Shown here: positions 24,846-34,631 of the stretch, in pieces | Numbering within the stretch: position 1 is the stretch's first letter | Layout: each line of letters starts with the position of its first letter | From: Saprospiraceae bacterium | Lineage (GTDB): Bacteria; Bacteroidota; Bacteroidia; Chitinophagales; Saprospiraceae | Length of the DNA stretch: 55,853 bases | Assembly: GCA_028285545.1 (NCBI GenBank) | Contig: JANQPA010000027.1 | Span: forward strand, 1 to 55,853 | Direction: 5' to 3' | Notes under the pieces: model-generated | Told to the model about the DNA's origin: nothing | The model's input: the letters and a program-made list of their open reading frames with translations, nothing else | Database searches by the model: none | Translations under genes and position numbers: made by a program

Positions 24846-26780
24846 TCATTGACCTACCAATATAGCAACACTTCGACCATTCAAATCAATATCGAATCCA
24901 TTCTCCTTGCTACTCACTTGATAGTTGACCCTAGATAGTTGATCAGTATAATTTCCTGCATACTTAGCAGGCACTCGAATATTCTGCTGAGCTTCACCTA
25001 AATTAAATACGACGATTACCTCCTTATCATCATCATATCTACTATAAGCCAAGATTTCCTTTTCATCATCTTTAATCAAATACTCCAATTCTCCCAGAGC
25101 TAAGACGGGATTATCCTTTCGAATCTTTATCAATTTTTGAAAATAATTAAAAAGATCAGTGTTGAATTGTACCTCATCTACAGGTCTGTCTGTACCATAA
25201 GGATGTACTTTTTCAGGTTCGAATTCATAGTCTGGCCAAATCAAGGGTTTACGGGTATCCGGATCATCAGCGCCCCACATACCCATTTCATCCCCTGCCC
25301 AAATCTGGGGAGCCCCAAAATAGGTAAACTGTTGAGCCAATAATAGTTTTAGGTTCAGGAAGGTAGTTTCGTCGGGTTGATGAATTTTATAATTGGGATG
25401 AGAAGGACTAGCCTGATATTTATATTTTGACTTATTGAATAAAGAAGTAGCCACGCGGGGTACATCATGACTGGCCGTAAGATTCATCATAACATAGTTA
25501 TTCTGTCGGCGCAGATTATCACTAAAGGATTCAAGACTATCTACAAACTCGCTAACTGGAATCTTTTCCGGAGTTTGTCCAAAGAATGTACGGGCTGCTC
25601 TATACCATCGATAATTCATAACCGCATCAAAAACATCTCCTCTTAAGAAAGGCTCGGGATCAAGTAATTTATCAGGAAATTCTTCCCACCAGATCTCTCC
25701 AAGTAAATATGCATCCGGATTGATGTTTCGGACAAACTTTCGATATTCTCGCCAAAAACCCAAAGGTATCTCACCGGCTACATCTAAACGAAAACCATCT
25801 ACGCCGTCAGCTGGATTTCCATCGCCATTAGGATCTAACCAACGCTTTGTAACATTAAAAATATGCTGTTTGGCGGCCTCATTATAAATATTCCCTTCAA
25901 AAGCACTTACAGCAATTCCTTCATGCTTATGGGTTTCTTTAATCTCTGGTAAATCTGTAACTCCAGCCCATCCCTTATACTCGAATTCATTTTCAGGAGT
26001 AGCGGGATCATCAAAAGACTCAATCCAGTACCAATCTGCAAATTTAGAATCTTGCCCTTTTTCTAACACATCCTGAAAAGCCCAGCAGGTATGACCGGTA
26101 TGGTTCCATGAATAATCAAGAACAACCCTAATTCCTCTTTGATGCAATTGATCAATTATTACAACAAACAGGCTATCAGCACCCGTCATTTGCCAGGTAC
26201 TCGGATCATCAGGGGTTTCCTCAGCCATTATTTGGATATCTCTCTCCGGATTTGGGCCAAAATTACGGTCAATATGCCGCCAATGCCTGGCATCATATTT
26301 ATGAAGCGATGGTGCATCATTTAATGGATTAAAATATACAGCAGTAATCCCTAAAGATTCCAAATAATCCATCTTATCTAAAACTCCCTGGAGGTCTCCG
26401 CCATATCTCCGTAATTGTGCTTTTTGACCAAAATTATTTATATCATTTCCACCAAAATCTTTTTTGCCATCTAACTCAGCAAAATAAGGATCCGCCTTAT
26501 ACCAATCTTGTGTCCAAGGTGTTACCGCCCAATTGGAGGGTACAAATCCAGGGTAGGCCCCTTCAATATCTTTAATAGTGGGATCATTGGAGGGATCTCC
26601 ATTGCGAAATCGTTCCACAAAAATTTGGTACCAGATTACTTCTTCAGCCCATTTGGGGGCGTCACTCAAAGCAGTAGGCGCTGTATTTTCATCAGGAGCA
26701 GGAGATTCAGATGGTGATTCCTGGTTGCAGGCAAAAAGGATTACCAGGACAAATAAGAAAATGTTATTTGCAAGTTTCAT
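24846..26780 (-). CDS. GH13 alpha-amylase-family lipoprotein
   Basis: 644 residues. Lipoprotein signal MKLANNIFLFVLVILFAC (Cys 18) followed by a short acidic/proline linker. Catalytic (beta/alpha)8 domain of glycoside hydrolase family 13: EVIWYQIFVERFRNGD, YFNPLNDAPSLHKYDARH, VVLDYSWNHTGH (region I), DGFRLDVAGE with nucleophile D (region II), LLGEIWWE with the acid/base E (region III) and NLTASHDVPR (region IV). A C-terminal beta domain follows (VVFNLGEAQQN). The sequence type is close to neopullulanase/cyclomaltodextrinase or surface alpha-amylase. The protein would hydrolyse alpha-glucans at the cell envelope. No susCD pair is present in the window, which is unusual for a starch-locus enzyme. 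Confidence 0.93.
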   Translation of the reverse strand: MKLANNIFLFVLVILFACNQESPSESPAPDENTAPTALSDAPKWAEEVIWYQIFVERFRNGDPSNDPTIKDIEGAYPGFVPSNWAVTPWTQDWYKADPYFAELDGKKDFGGNDINNFGQKAQLRRYGGDLQGVLDKMDYLESLGITAVYFNPLNDAPSLHKYDARHWRHIDRNFGPNPERDIQIMAEETPDDPSTWQMTGADSLFVVIIDQLHQRGIRVVLDYSWNHTGHTCWAFQDVLEKGQDSKFADWYWIESFDDPATPENEFEYKGWAGVTDLPEIKETHKHEGIAVSAFEGNIYNEAAKQHIFNVTKRWLDPNGDGNPADGVDGFRLDVAGEIPLGFWREYRKFVRNINPDAYLLGEIWWEEFPDKLLDPEPFLRGDVFDAVMNYRWYRAARTFFGQTPEKIPVSEFVDSLESFSDNLRRQNNYVMMNLTASHDVPRVATSLFNKSKYKYQASPSHPNYKIHQPDETTFLNLKLLLAQQFTYFGAPQIWAGDEMGMWGADDPDTRKPLIWPDYEFEPEKVHPYGTDRPVDEVQFNTDLFNYFQKLIKIRKDNPVLALGELEYLIKDDEKEILAYSRYDDDKEVIVVFNLGEAQQNIRVPAKYAGNYTDQLSRVNYQVSSKENGFDIDLNGRSVAILVGQ

Positions 26781-27007
26781 ACATTGAATTTTTTACTAAA
26801 AGTTGTTTAAGGTTTTTCTTCCTCCAGGAATCCTTAAATAACTTTTATAAACAGATACAGAACCGAAATTAGCGATTCTGCACCTAAGATAAGATCATAT
26901 TTGTTTTTGTCGGGAATCATATTTATTCTTTATTATGATCCCAAAGATTAAATCTTTCGTTTGGGGCTGTTGAAAAGTTATTGGGCTTAAAAAATAAATC
27001 CTCCCAG

Positions 27008-28105
27008 TTATTCTAATTTGAAGTCTTCCAGTTCGCTTAACCACACTTTTATCTTCTGAAATGCTGCTTTTCTTATGGGTTCTTGTGATAAGAATATATC
27101 ATGGGTAGCATCTTTTATCTCTGCCATTTCCACCTTCTTTCCAATGCCCGGACCCAATTTTTTAATGTGTTCTACATTAAGGATGGCATCACTGATGAGG
27201 ATACTATCGTTATATTCTACTCCAAGATAACTTTTGTCAGAATGCAATAGTAAAACGGGAATATCAACGTCTAAACCCTTTGCAATCTTATCCTGTCCAT
27301 CACAAATAGAAGTAGCCCAGGCCAGGTATTTTGGAAAACCTTTATGGGGTTTCCAACTGGTCGTAAAGTCCCATTCTCCATAAAAATCTTTGTGGATAGC
27401 ATGTCCATATAGTGGATTAGCAGAAGTGGGAGCTTGTCCAAAAGGCCGGATTCTCCCCAGTGCAGCCATGCCATAGATGACTCTTTCAAAACCTGGATCA
27501 ACCGGCCAATCCAAAAAAGGACTGTTTAAAACCATTGCGTCAATTAGCCCCTTTTGTTTACCATCATCAGCATAAAGACTGGTAATCAATCCTCCGTTGG
27601 AGTGACCATTTACCAGGATTTTTTCATTCCCCTCTTGTTTAATGATCAACAAAGCTTTATCAATTTCTTCATAGTATTCGGTCAGACTTTTTGAAATACA
27701 GGGCCTTTGATGAGGTAGCCAGGAGCGGCCATGTTTTCTAAGATCTAAAGCATAAAAATTAAGTCCTTCCTCTAAAAACATCTGGGCCAGGTGGTCCTGA
27801 AAAAAATAATCACCATACCCGTGGATGTATAAGACTGCTTTTTGGCCATTTAAGGAATCTGGCAATTTTTTAGATAAAAGAGTGGCGATAACCCTGCCTT
27901 CATAATCATCCTCACATTCGATAATCAAAGATTCATACTCCTGCTCAATTTTTTGATCAACAGCAGATAAACTGACCGCATCAGGGTAAGGGTAATTGGA
28001 AGGATTTGTTGCAAACCAAATGCCTCCCAGAATCAGGATCAAAACGATAAATAGGATCAGCATAACAATTCGGATTCTCTTTTTTAGTCGCGTCATTTTA
28101 TTCAC
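27008..28105 (-). CDS. Membrane-anchored alpha/beta hydrolase (S33/monoglyceride-lipase-like)
   Basis: 365 residues. An N-terminal hydrophobic helix (about 13-33) after a basic start suggests membrane anchoring or an uncleaved signal. The hydrolase fold shows VLYIHGYGDYF, the nucleophile elbow VNGHSNGGLITSL (GHSNG, about 167-171), VLLLHSDKSY with the acidic residue, and the catalytic histidine in IKDATHDIFLS near the C-terminus. The pattern ALDLRKHGRSW is typical of lysophospholipase/monoacylglycerol lipase relatives. It lies downstream of the sterol-desaturase-family and TonB receptor genes on the same strand, with 128 bases to the former, and may belong to a lipid-handling cluster. Confidence 0.85.
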   Translation of the reverse strand: MNKMTRLKKRIRIVMLILFIVLILILGGIWFATNPSNYPYPDAVSLSAVDQKIEQEYESLIIECEDDYEGRVIATLLSKKLPDSLNGQKAVLYIHGYGDYFFQDHLAQMFLEEGLNFYALDLRKHGRSWLPHQRPCISKSLTEYYEEIDKALLIIKQEGNEKILVNGHSNGGLITSLYADDGKQKGLIDAMVLNSPFLDWPVDPGFERVIYGMAALGRIRPFGQAPTSANPLYGHAIHKDFYGEWDFTTSWKPHKGFPKYLAWATSICDGQDKIAKGLDVDIPVLLLHSDKSYLGVEYNDSILISDAILNVEHIKKLGPGIGKKVEMAEIKDATHDIFLSQEPIRKAAFQKIKVWLSELEDFKLE

Positions 28106-28233
28106 TCATTTTGGATAAATCGAGGGCTCATATTTTCATTGGCTTCTCAAAAATATAGAATTAAATAACAAATTGGCCTGGTGTGTGGTATAGAACTACA
28201 CATCCCGGCCAACAAACTTTTAATTAATATTTC

Positions 28234-29157
28234 CTAAGCCGCTCTATTGCCTTCTTCTACAGGATTGGTAAAATCAATTTCTATTATTCGATTATCCTTA
28301 TTCTTAAAATCCTTGAATTGATTCATACTCCAGGAAGGGCTGGAAAATATTACCTTCCATTTTTCCTTCATGCTATTTGTCCTTTTTAAATCCTTCCAAA
28401 TATTGACAAATTCATGAGTAAGGATTTCGATTACAGAGTCATTTTTGGGAGGCACACTTACTCCAAAAACAGGCTCATTTTGCGGGTCCCAGGCTTTATA
28501 AGTTCCCAATATGCGATCCCAGAAAATAAAAATCCCTCCGTAATTCTTATCTATATATTCTGGGTTCTTAGCATGATGTACTTCATGAAGCCTGGGAGTA
28601 TTGAATATTTTTTCAAAGATTCCAAAATCACGAGCGTGTTGCGTATGCAGAAAATATTGATACACATCTACTATTGCCATAGCATACATAATTAGAATAG
28701 GATGAAACCCTATCATGGCCATTGGAGTCCAGAACAAGAACTTAAAAAAGTGAGTCCACCAAGAAATCCTAAGCGATGTAGTAAAATTATAATGCTCAGA
28801 TGAATGATGTACAATATGGTTAGCCCACATCAATCTAATTTCATGGCCATAGCGATGAAACCAATAATAAAGAAAATCAGCCAAAATAATAGCCAAACCA
28901 ACACTCCACCAATGATTACCTATTTTCTCGAAGCCCAGAAATTCACTCCGGAATCCCATCAGAAGAAAATAGAAAAAAAAGTAAATATTAATTTCTATCA
29001 ATTTGGTAAAAGATTTTATCCCAACTGAAATACCAAAGATGACAAAATTTGTAAAGGAATCCCTTCGATTATAAGTTTTAGGCATTTGCAGAAAATCCAA
29101 GGCTAGAATGATTAGCATTAGGGGGAATACGTATATATAAATAATAGAAGAGTTCAT
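28234..29157 (-). CDS. Sterol desaturase / fatty acid hydroxylase-superfamily enzyme
   Basis: 307 residues, membrane-embedded, with the three histidine clusters of the non-haem di-iron superfamily: HRYGH (101-105), HIVHH with H at 114, 117, 118 (continuing SSEH), and HEVHH (191-195). Helices surround them (about 5-22, 38-68, 83-100, 140-170). Such enzymes hydroxylate, desaturate or oxidise lipid chains (sterols, fatty acids, carotenoids, ornithine lipids). The C-terminal 70 residues are soluble and basic. It follows the TonB receptor by 55 bases (receptor stop 29213) on the same strand, so cotranscription is likely. Confidence 0.9.
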   Translation of the reverse strand: MNSSIIYIYVFPLMLIILALDFLQMPKTYNRRDSFTNFVIFGISVGIKSFTKLIEINIYFFFYFLLMGFRSEFLGFEKIGNHWWSVGLAIILADFLYYWFHRYGHEIRLMWANHIVHHSSEHYNFTTSLRISWWTHFFKFLFWTPMAMIGFHPILIMYAMAIVDVYQYFLHTQHARDFGIFEKIFNTPRLHEVHHAKNPEYIDKNYGGIFIFWDRILGTYKAWDPQNEPVFGVSVPPKNDSVIEILTHEFVNIWKDLKRTNSMKEKWKVIFSSPSWSMNQFKDFKNKDNRIIEIDFTNPVEEGNRAA

Positions 29158-29212
29158 AGTTAGAATATTTTAGAGTAAAAAAATTAGGGTTGTAGGTTTT
29201 TAATACAAGCTT

Positions 29213-32122
29213 CTATTTAATCATCTCATCAAATGTTAAGGAGAGGTAGTACATTTTTCCAATATTTGGCCCTCCTACATTGGTCCGATAATCATTTCCA
29301 AATAGATTATTGGCGCCTAGTTTGACAGTTGTTTTTAGAGGTTTCAAGGTATAATTAAGTTGAGCGTTAACCACGCCATAGGCACTTATGCGTCCGCTAG
29401 CAAAGGTGCTGGTCCAATCGAAGGAATCCTGCCAGCGGTATGACATATCAAATCCCATTTTTCCTTTCAGTAATCTTTGATTGTTTAAACCAATTAGAAA
29501 GGCATGCTTGGGAGAGTTGAAGCCAGCCTCATAATCAGGAGTTGCTTCATCAACCTTAAAGTCCATATAATTATAATGCCCATAAAAAGAGAAATCAAAA
29601 GGAAGTTTGGATTTAAATCCCAGGCCTACTCCCCATGAGGAGACCTGTTCCTCAGCATTGACATATAATCTGTATCCAGTTGCAGAGCTTGCTTGTCCTG
29701 TAAGCATATCTTCGACCCCAGGAAGGTAATTACCCTGATGTTGAGCTCCGGATTTTGCACGAAAGGTTTGTTCCGAAATAAAGTCATTATATACATTATA
29801 ATAGGCATTAAAATCAAGGAACAGACTTTTGTTGAAGATGCCTTTATATCCAATTTCGAACACCCTTAACTGTTCAGGCTGCACATAGTCAATATTTACT
29901 TCCTGCAATAAAGATGGATTCGGTTCTTGTTTAAGAATACTTTCTACAAAACTGTTATAAGAGGAAGCTGAATAGGCTCCACCATTATGAACACCATATC
30001 TCTCTGCATTGGCTTGTGTACTTCCCAGTAACATTACATCACCCAATGGGAAGAAAATATATTGCTGCTGATTACTTGGGTTGCGAAACCCGGTTTGGAA
30101 GGAAGTTCGCAGATGATGGTTCCTCGCCTCATCAATATGAAATACAGCTGATATCCTTGGTGATAGTTGTCCGTCAAAATTCTCATTTTTATCAAATCTC
30201 AGGGAAGCTAAAAGATCTATCCGATCATTTAAAATGGATTTGCCTGCTTGTAAATACATCCCAAATTCATTTACTTTTATTCGACTATTTTCTACATCCC
30301 CCTCAGGGTTTTCATTGAATACAGTGCCATTGGAAAACAAATCGTATTGCCTGAAATTTCCTCCTACTTGTAATTGAAGAATATCATCCAGGGAAGCAAA
30401 CCTGTAATTAAATTCCGTATGATACATTCTGGATTTGTCTACAAAGCCAGCTCCTGGGGGATTTCCTTGAAAAAGGTCAGTTCTGACGGATTGGATAATT
30501 TCCTCAAATTCTGGGCTGCCAGGCTGTGCCCTATTTGCATCGGCAGCCATTCGGGCAGCAACATGGGCTTCTTCTATTTGTGCTGGATTAGGGTTTCCTC
30601 CTTGTAATAGGATAGGCAATAAAGCACCGGCATAGGTACCAGCATAGGTGGGCACCCACACCTCAGCTGAAGGGCTCATTCTTTCATTGGCAAATGCTCC
30701 AAGAGCCGACAAATTATAAGAATCTCCATCATCTGTTAGGGTAGTATAGCCTCTAAGAAAGAAATTATCCCCTTTTAGTTCAAGTTTGTGATATTGCTGT
30801 GTAAAATCCCTAAGGACATAACGTTCTCCTCCCTGATAAATAGTATTTCCTTTACCAAACCGATAGGTATAGGAAGCCTCAAGGGCATCTGATAATTTAT
30901 AGTGAACAGCACCATCCAATTTGAGGCTACTAGCTTTATCATCATCCAAAAGTTGTTCTTCCTGAATCCCCGTTCTTCTGATATCTAAAGTCCCGAGTAG
31001 TGGAATAGTGTTTTGCAATAAGTCCAGGCAAGCCTCCATGGGAATTGGAAAAGAAGGACATAAAGCCTGCGAAAGCGGTTGTGCCACCGCACTCATTGGA
31101 AGAATAATTGGAGTTTCATCCCCATAAGTATTCAGACCATCAAAATTAGCAGCTCCAAATCCAGAAGGCTGAGGATTATTAATGGTTTGTCGGCCAGTAG
31201 TGTAATCATTAGCGCTCCAATCAGCCGCATTGAGGTAAGAAACATTCACTTTAAAGGCTAGACGATCATCAATGGTATTGGCATACCTGGCAGCTAACTG
31301 ATAAAATGGATTGCTGCCCACGCTCGCATCAGTAAGCCCATATTTAGTTTGTATGCTTAAGCCTTTATAATTAAAAGGATTTTTGCTGCGCATCTGCAAA
31401 ATGCCATTAAAGGCATTGGGGCCATAAAGAGCTGAAGCCGCCCCAGGTACCACTTCTGCACTCAATGCATCCAGTTCTGAAATGCCTACCACATTTCCCG
31501 TTGGAAAATTTAACAAGGGAGCTGCCCCATCCATACCATCGATCAATTGTACAAACCTCTCATTGGAAATTGTACCAAAACCTCTGGTGTTGTAAGCAGT
31601 AAAAGTTAAGCTGCCCTTTAAAGCCTGCACGCCTTTTAAATTGGCAATATCATCATAGAAATCAGGAGAGGAAGCTTGTCTGATAGCTATCAGGTCCATT
31701 TTTTCGATACTTACAGGAGATTCCAAAATACGTTCTTCCAAGCGGCTTGCAGATACTACTACTTCCCCAATTGGCAAAGGTGAATACTTTAAAGCAATCT
31801 CTAATTCTTGAGTATTGGAATTAACGGATAGTACTTCCTGCTCATACCCTGTATATGAAAAAATAAGGTTCAAAGGAAAAGGCTGATCCAACTTCAACTC
31901 AAACTCCCCAGCTAAATCTGAAAGTGTACCAGTGAAAGTACCTTCCACAATAATATTAGCTCCTACTAAAGGTTCATTGGTTTGCTCATCAATTATTTTT
32001 CCTCTAATTGAAGTTTGTGATTCCATGGTCATGCAAAAGAGCATTAAGATCAATAGGATTAATGTTTTGCTGTAAAAAGTTTTGGAATAGATCTTTTTGT
32101 ATAGGGTGAATAGCGTTTTCAT
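29213..32122 (-). CDS. TonB-dependent outer-membrane receptor
   Basis: About 969 residues from ATG 32122, the start that gives a clean signal peptide (TLILLILMLFCMTMESQ). A 5' ATG at 32179 is in frame but would displace it. A CarboxypepD-regulatory-like domain follows (IRGKIIDEQTNEPLVGANIIVEGT), then the plug with SRLEERILESPVSIEKM and GFGTISNERFVQLIDGMDG, and a 22-strand barrel ending in the aromatic-terminated YLSLTFDEMIK. No SusD-like partner is adjacent, so this is not a typical polysaccharide-utilisation receptor. Linkage to the sterol-desaturase-like enzyme and a hydrolase suggests a lipid- or terpenoid-like substrate, by inference only. Confidence 0.92.
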   Translation of the reverse strand: MKTLFTLYKKIYSKTFYSKTLILLILMLFCMTMESQTSIRGKIIDEQTNEPLVGANIIVEGTFTGTLSDLAGEFELKLDQPFPLNLIFSYTGYEQEVLSVNSNTQELEIALKYSPLPIGEVVVSASRLEERILESPVSIEKMDLIAIRQASSPDFYDDIANLKGVQALKGSLTFTAYNTRGFGTISNERFVQLIDGMDGAAPLLNFPTGNVVGISELDALSAEVVPGAASALYGPNAFNGILQMRSKNPFNYKGLSIQTKYGLTDASVGSNPFYQLAARYANTIDDRLAFKVNVSYLNAADWSANDYTTGRQTINNPQPSGFGAANFDGLNTYGDETPIILPMSAVAQPLSQALCPSFPIPMEACLDLLQNTIPLLGTLDIRRTGIQEEQLLDDDKASSLKLDGAVHYKLSDALEASYTYRFGKGNTIYQGGERYVLRDFTQQYHKLELKGDNFFLRGYTTLTDDGDSYNLSALGAFANERMSPSAEVWVPTYAGTYAGALLPILLQGGNPNPAQIEEAHVAARMAADANRAQPGSPEFEEIIQSVRTDLFQGNPPGAGFVDKSRMYHTEFNYRFASLDDILQLQVGGNFRQYDLFSNGTVFNENPEGDVENSRIKVNEFGMYLQAGKSILNDRIDLLASLRFDKNENFDGQLSPRISAVFHIDEARNHHLRTSFQTGFRNPSNQQQYIFFPLGDVMLLGSTQANAERYGVHNGGAYSASSYNSFVESILKQEPNPSLLQEVNIDYVQPEQLRVFEIGYKGIFNKSLFLDFNAYYNVYNDFISEQTFRAKSGAQHQGNYLPGVEDMLTGQASSATGYRLYVNAEEQVSSWGVGLGFKSKLPFDFSFYGHYNYMDFKVDEATPDYEAGFNSPKHAFLIGLNNQRLLKGKMGFDMSYRWQDSFDWTSTFASGRISAYGVVNAQLNYTLKPLKTTVKLGANNLFGNDYRTNVGGPNIGKMYYLSLTFDEMIK

Positions 32123-32466
32123 AATTAAGATTTTAAGCTTAAGTGAAAAAATAGGGTTCCAGGCTTTTGAGCATGTCACTCAAAAGAAACCCGAGGTAAA
32201 ACCAAAATTTGTTGTTGTGAGACCTTAAGAATTCTTAATTCGACTTACCATTCAAATTTCGAGGAATAAGGAGTTGTTGGAAGGGCTTTTATATTACTAC
32301 TCATATATTTTTTTATATAATATCAATAAATCTTCAGCTCTACAAGTTCAAAAGCCACTTATTTTGCATTTTTTAATAAAATTCGGCCTATATATGTGAG
32401 GATTTGTTATCTTAAGATGTTTTTTGAGCGTATACCCAGTACTAACACCATAAAATAATTTGCCCC
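32123..32466. other. Divergent regulatory region between TonB receptor and HTH paralogues
   Basis: 344 bases holding the promoters of two divergent transcripts. It is AT-rich; no clear TAnnTTTG element, riboswitch or RNA gene was recognised. Confidence 0.4.
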
Positions 32467-33480
32467 TTGACACCTAAACACGACCTTCAAACAGCCCTAA
32501 TAGGGGAAATAATTTCCAAGTTTTCCTCCAGGCAAGGAGCCATTGATTCTGTAGCTGAAATTCTTTCAATTGGTAGGGAGTCCGCCACCAGAAGAATGAA
32601 AGGAACTACCATGATTAGCCCTAATGAGATGACCAAGCTTTGTCAACACTTTGATATTTCTCTGGATCAGTTTATTCACAAAGAATCAGATAATGTAATT
32701 TTTAATTACAATCATTTTATACAACCTGTTAAAACCTTCGAAGATTACCTAAACCAACTCCTTAAGAATCAACAACTGGCCCTGAGTTTAGAGGGATCCA
32801 AAATTTATTATGCCACCCAGGAGGTTCCTCCTTTCCAATATTTCTTTTATCCTGAATTAACAGCTTTTAAACTTTATGTGTATGGCATTACCGTTTGGGG
32901 TATGGATTTTTTGGAAAATAATAAATGCAGTTTGGACATCATTTCTCCTGAAGTTTCAGAAAAAGCAATGGAATGTGCCCGTCTTTATGCCCTGCTACCT
33001 AGTGTTGATCTTTGGAGTTGGGGTATCTTAAATCATAGTTTGAACCAGATAGAATATATGGCAGAAACCGATCGCTTTGAGCCACCTGAACTGGCTTTAA
33101 ACGTCTGTGATCTACTTTTAGATCTGCTTAACAGGCATAAGCTTATGGCCAAGCTTGGGAAAAAATTTCATAAATCATCTAATTCGGCAGACTCCTACGG
33201 TGATTTTTATCTACACTACAACGAACTGGTGAACACCAATAACACGATTCTCCTGAAGTCTGAAAGCCTAAAAGTTCTATTTACAACCTTTGGCAACCCC
33301 AATTTCTTAAGGACCATGGACCCTCGCACTTGTTCATTTTTTGAAAAATGGTTTGAAAAAACCATTAGCCGGTCCGTTGCTATAAGTGTTCATTCCGAAA
33401 AGAACAGAGACTATTATTTTAATCGTCTTAACAAAATGGTTCTGCAGCTTAAGAAAAAGATCGAATATACTATTAGTTAA
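32467..33480 (+). CDS. HTH-type regulator-like protein, first of two tandem paralogues
   Basis: 337 residues starting at TTG 32467; no in-frame ATG lies far enough upstream, and the alignment with the second paralogue begins here. Residues about 18-72 (GAIDSVAEILSIGRESATRRMKGTTMISPNEMTKLCQHFDISLDQFI) read as an XRE/BetR-like helix-turn-helix. The rest (75-337) is an alpha-rich domain with a conserved core YYATQEVPPFQYFFYPELTAFKLYVYG and a highly conserved C-terminal block FLRTMDP...ISRSVAISVHSEKNRDYYF. The pair shares this C-terminal block, suggesting a common sensing or dimerisation role. Its stop is 12 bases before the next gene. I know no name for the C-terminal domain. Confidence 0.8.
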   Translation: MTPKHDLQTALIGEIISKFSSRQGAIDSVAEILSIGRESATRRMKGTTMISPNEMTKLCQHFDISLDQFIHKESDNVIFNYNHFIQPVKTFEDYLNQLLKNQQLALSLEGSKIYYATQEVPPFQYFFYPELTAFKLYVYGITVWGMDFLENNKCSLDIISPEVSEKAMECARLYALLPSVDLWSWGILNHSLNQIEYMAETDRFEPPELALNVCDLLLDLLNRHKLMAKLGKKFHKSSNSADSYGDFYLHYNELVNTNNTILLKSESLKVLFTTFGNPNFLRTMDPRTCSFFEKWFEKTISRSVAISVHSEKNRDYYFNRLNKMVLQLKKKIEYTIS

Positions 33481-33492
33481 AAGGAATATCCC

Positions 33493-34500
33493 ATGTCGAT
33501 ACTTCAGCAAGGCTTATTAAACATTGTTTTAAATAAATTTGATAAAAAGTCAGAGGCAGTCAGTTTTCTAACTTCACTTTTGGACATAAGCGCCGATGGC
33601 GTTTACAGGCGTTTACGAGGGGATACTATTCTAAGTCCGGAAGAGATCACCATTTTGGCCCTGGAATTTAAAATATCCGTTGATAATCTGATCAATAATA
33701 ATGATGAAAATTTAATCTTTTCTTTTAATGCTTTTGATCAGCCGGTCACTGGGTTTGAAGTCTATATTGACCAACTGTTATATACAGCCAAAGAAATACA
33801 GAAAATTGAAAATGTAGAGCTTTATTATGCCGTACAAGAATTGTCCATCTTTTTCTTGGCTTCCTTTCCCCGTATTTTTGCCTTTCGGATGTTTATCTAT
33901 GGTTTGACCTATTGGAAATTTGATGAATTGCAGGACAAAAACTTTAACCCTGATCTGGTCCCCGAACAAGTAATTGAAAAAGCAAAAGAAGTGGTCAACA
34001 TTTACAATTCTATTCCAAGCCATGAGCTTTGGGACCTTAGTCTTATCGATAATACCCTTAACCAAATCGAATATCTCGCTACCATTGACCGATTTGAGAG
34101 TATTGATCAAATCAGGGTGCTTTGTGATGACCTCCTCGAAGTAATTGCTTATCTCCGTTCCATGGCCAAACAAGGAAAAAAACACCCCTTAGATGGAAAT
34201 CCAAATACCAATCCTGCTGCTTTCGACCTATATTATAACGAATTTGCCAGTACCAATGATTCTCTACTCATTTCTTCTCCTGAATTGAAAATCCTTTTTA
34301 CTTCCTTCGGCTCCCCTGATTTTTTAAGAACCCAAAATCAAAAATTCTGTAAACACTTAGAGGACTGGTTTAAAACCATTATTTCCAGGTCTACTTCTAT
34401 TAGTTCTCATTCGGAAAGAAAAAGAGATTGGTTTTTTAAACATCTAGACAAAAAAATCAGGAATACGCTAGAAAAAATCGAAATTCTATATGACTATTGA
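33493..34500 (+). CDS. HTH-type regulator-like protein, second tandem paralogue
   Basis: 335 residues. Aligns over its whole length with the preceding gene: N-terminal HTH (about 15-66, AVSFLTSLLDISADGVYRRLRGDTILSPEEITILALEFKISVDNLI), a shared YYAVQELSIFFLASFPRIFAFRMFIYGLTYW core and a C-terminal FLRTQNQ...ISRSTSISSHSERKRDWFF. Divergence suggests an old tandem duplication. The pair is encoded in one operon-like run with 12 bases between genes; the nitrilase gene follows on the same strand. Regulated genes may be the divergent TonB receptor cluster or the nitrilase. Confidence 0.8.
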   Translation: MSILQQGLLNIVLNKFDKKSEAVSFLTSLLDISADGVYRRLRGDTILSPEEITILALEFKISVDNLINNNDENLIFSFNAFDQPVTGFEVYIDQLLYTAKEIQKIENVELYYAVQELSIFFLASFPRIFAFRMFIYGLTYWKFDELQDKNFNPDLVPEQVIEKAKEVVNIYNSIPSHELWDLSLIDNTLNQIEYLATIDRFESIDQIRVLCDDLLEVIAYLRSMAKQGKKHPLDGNPNTNPAAFDLYYNEFASTNDSLLISSPELKILFTSFGSPDFLRTQNQKFCKHLEDWFKTIISRSTSISSHSERKRDWFFKHLDKKIRNTLEKIEILYDY

Positions 34501-34631
34501 CAATAAAGGCATTTCGTCCTTTCCTGACTACCACAGGTAGTTACTTTTTTACTTTCTTCCTTTTACTCCAGCTTGAATTAATTATACAATATCTTGCCTA
34601 TCTTAGGCAAAATTTTTTAAACCGTAATGAT

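Noticed and set aside
24846-26780. Starch-utilisation (Sus) locus
   Set aside because: The GH13 amylase lipoprotein has no adjacent SusC/SusD pair or regulator; the TonB receptor further on lacks SusD and neighbours lipid enzymes.
34497-34631. N-terminal extension of the nitrilase starting at the overlapping ATG
   Set aside because: The 45 added residues are hydrophobic and absent from the nitrilase fold; ATG 34632 starts the conserved strand.
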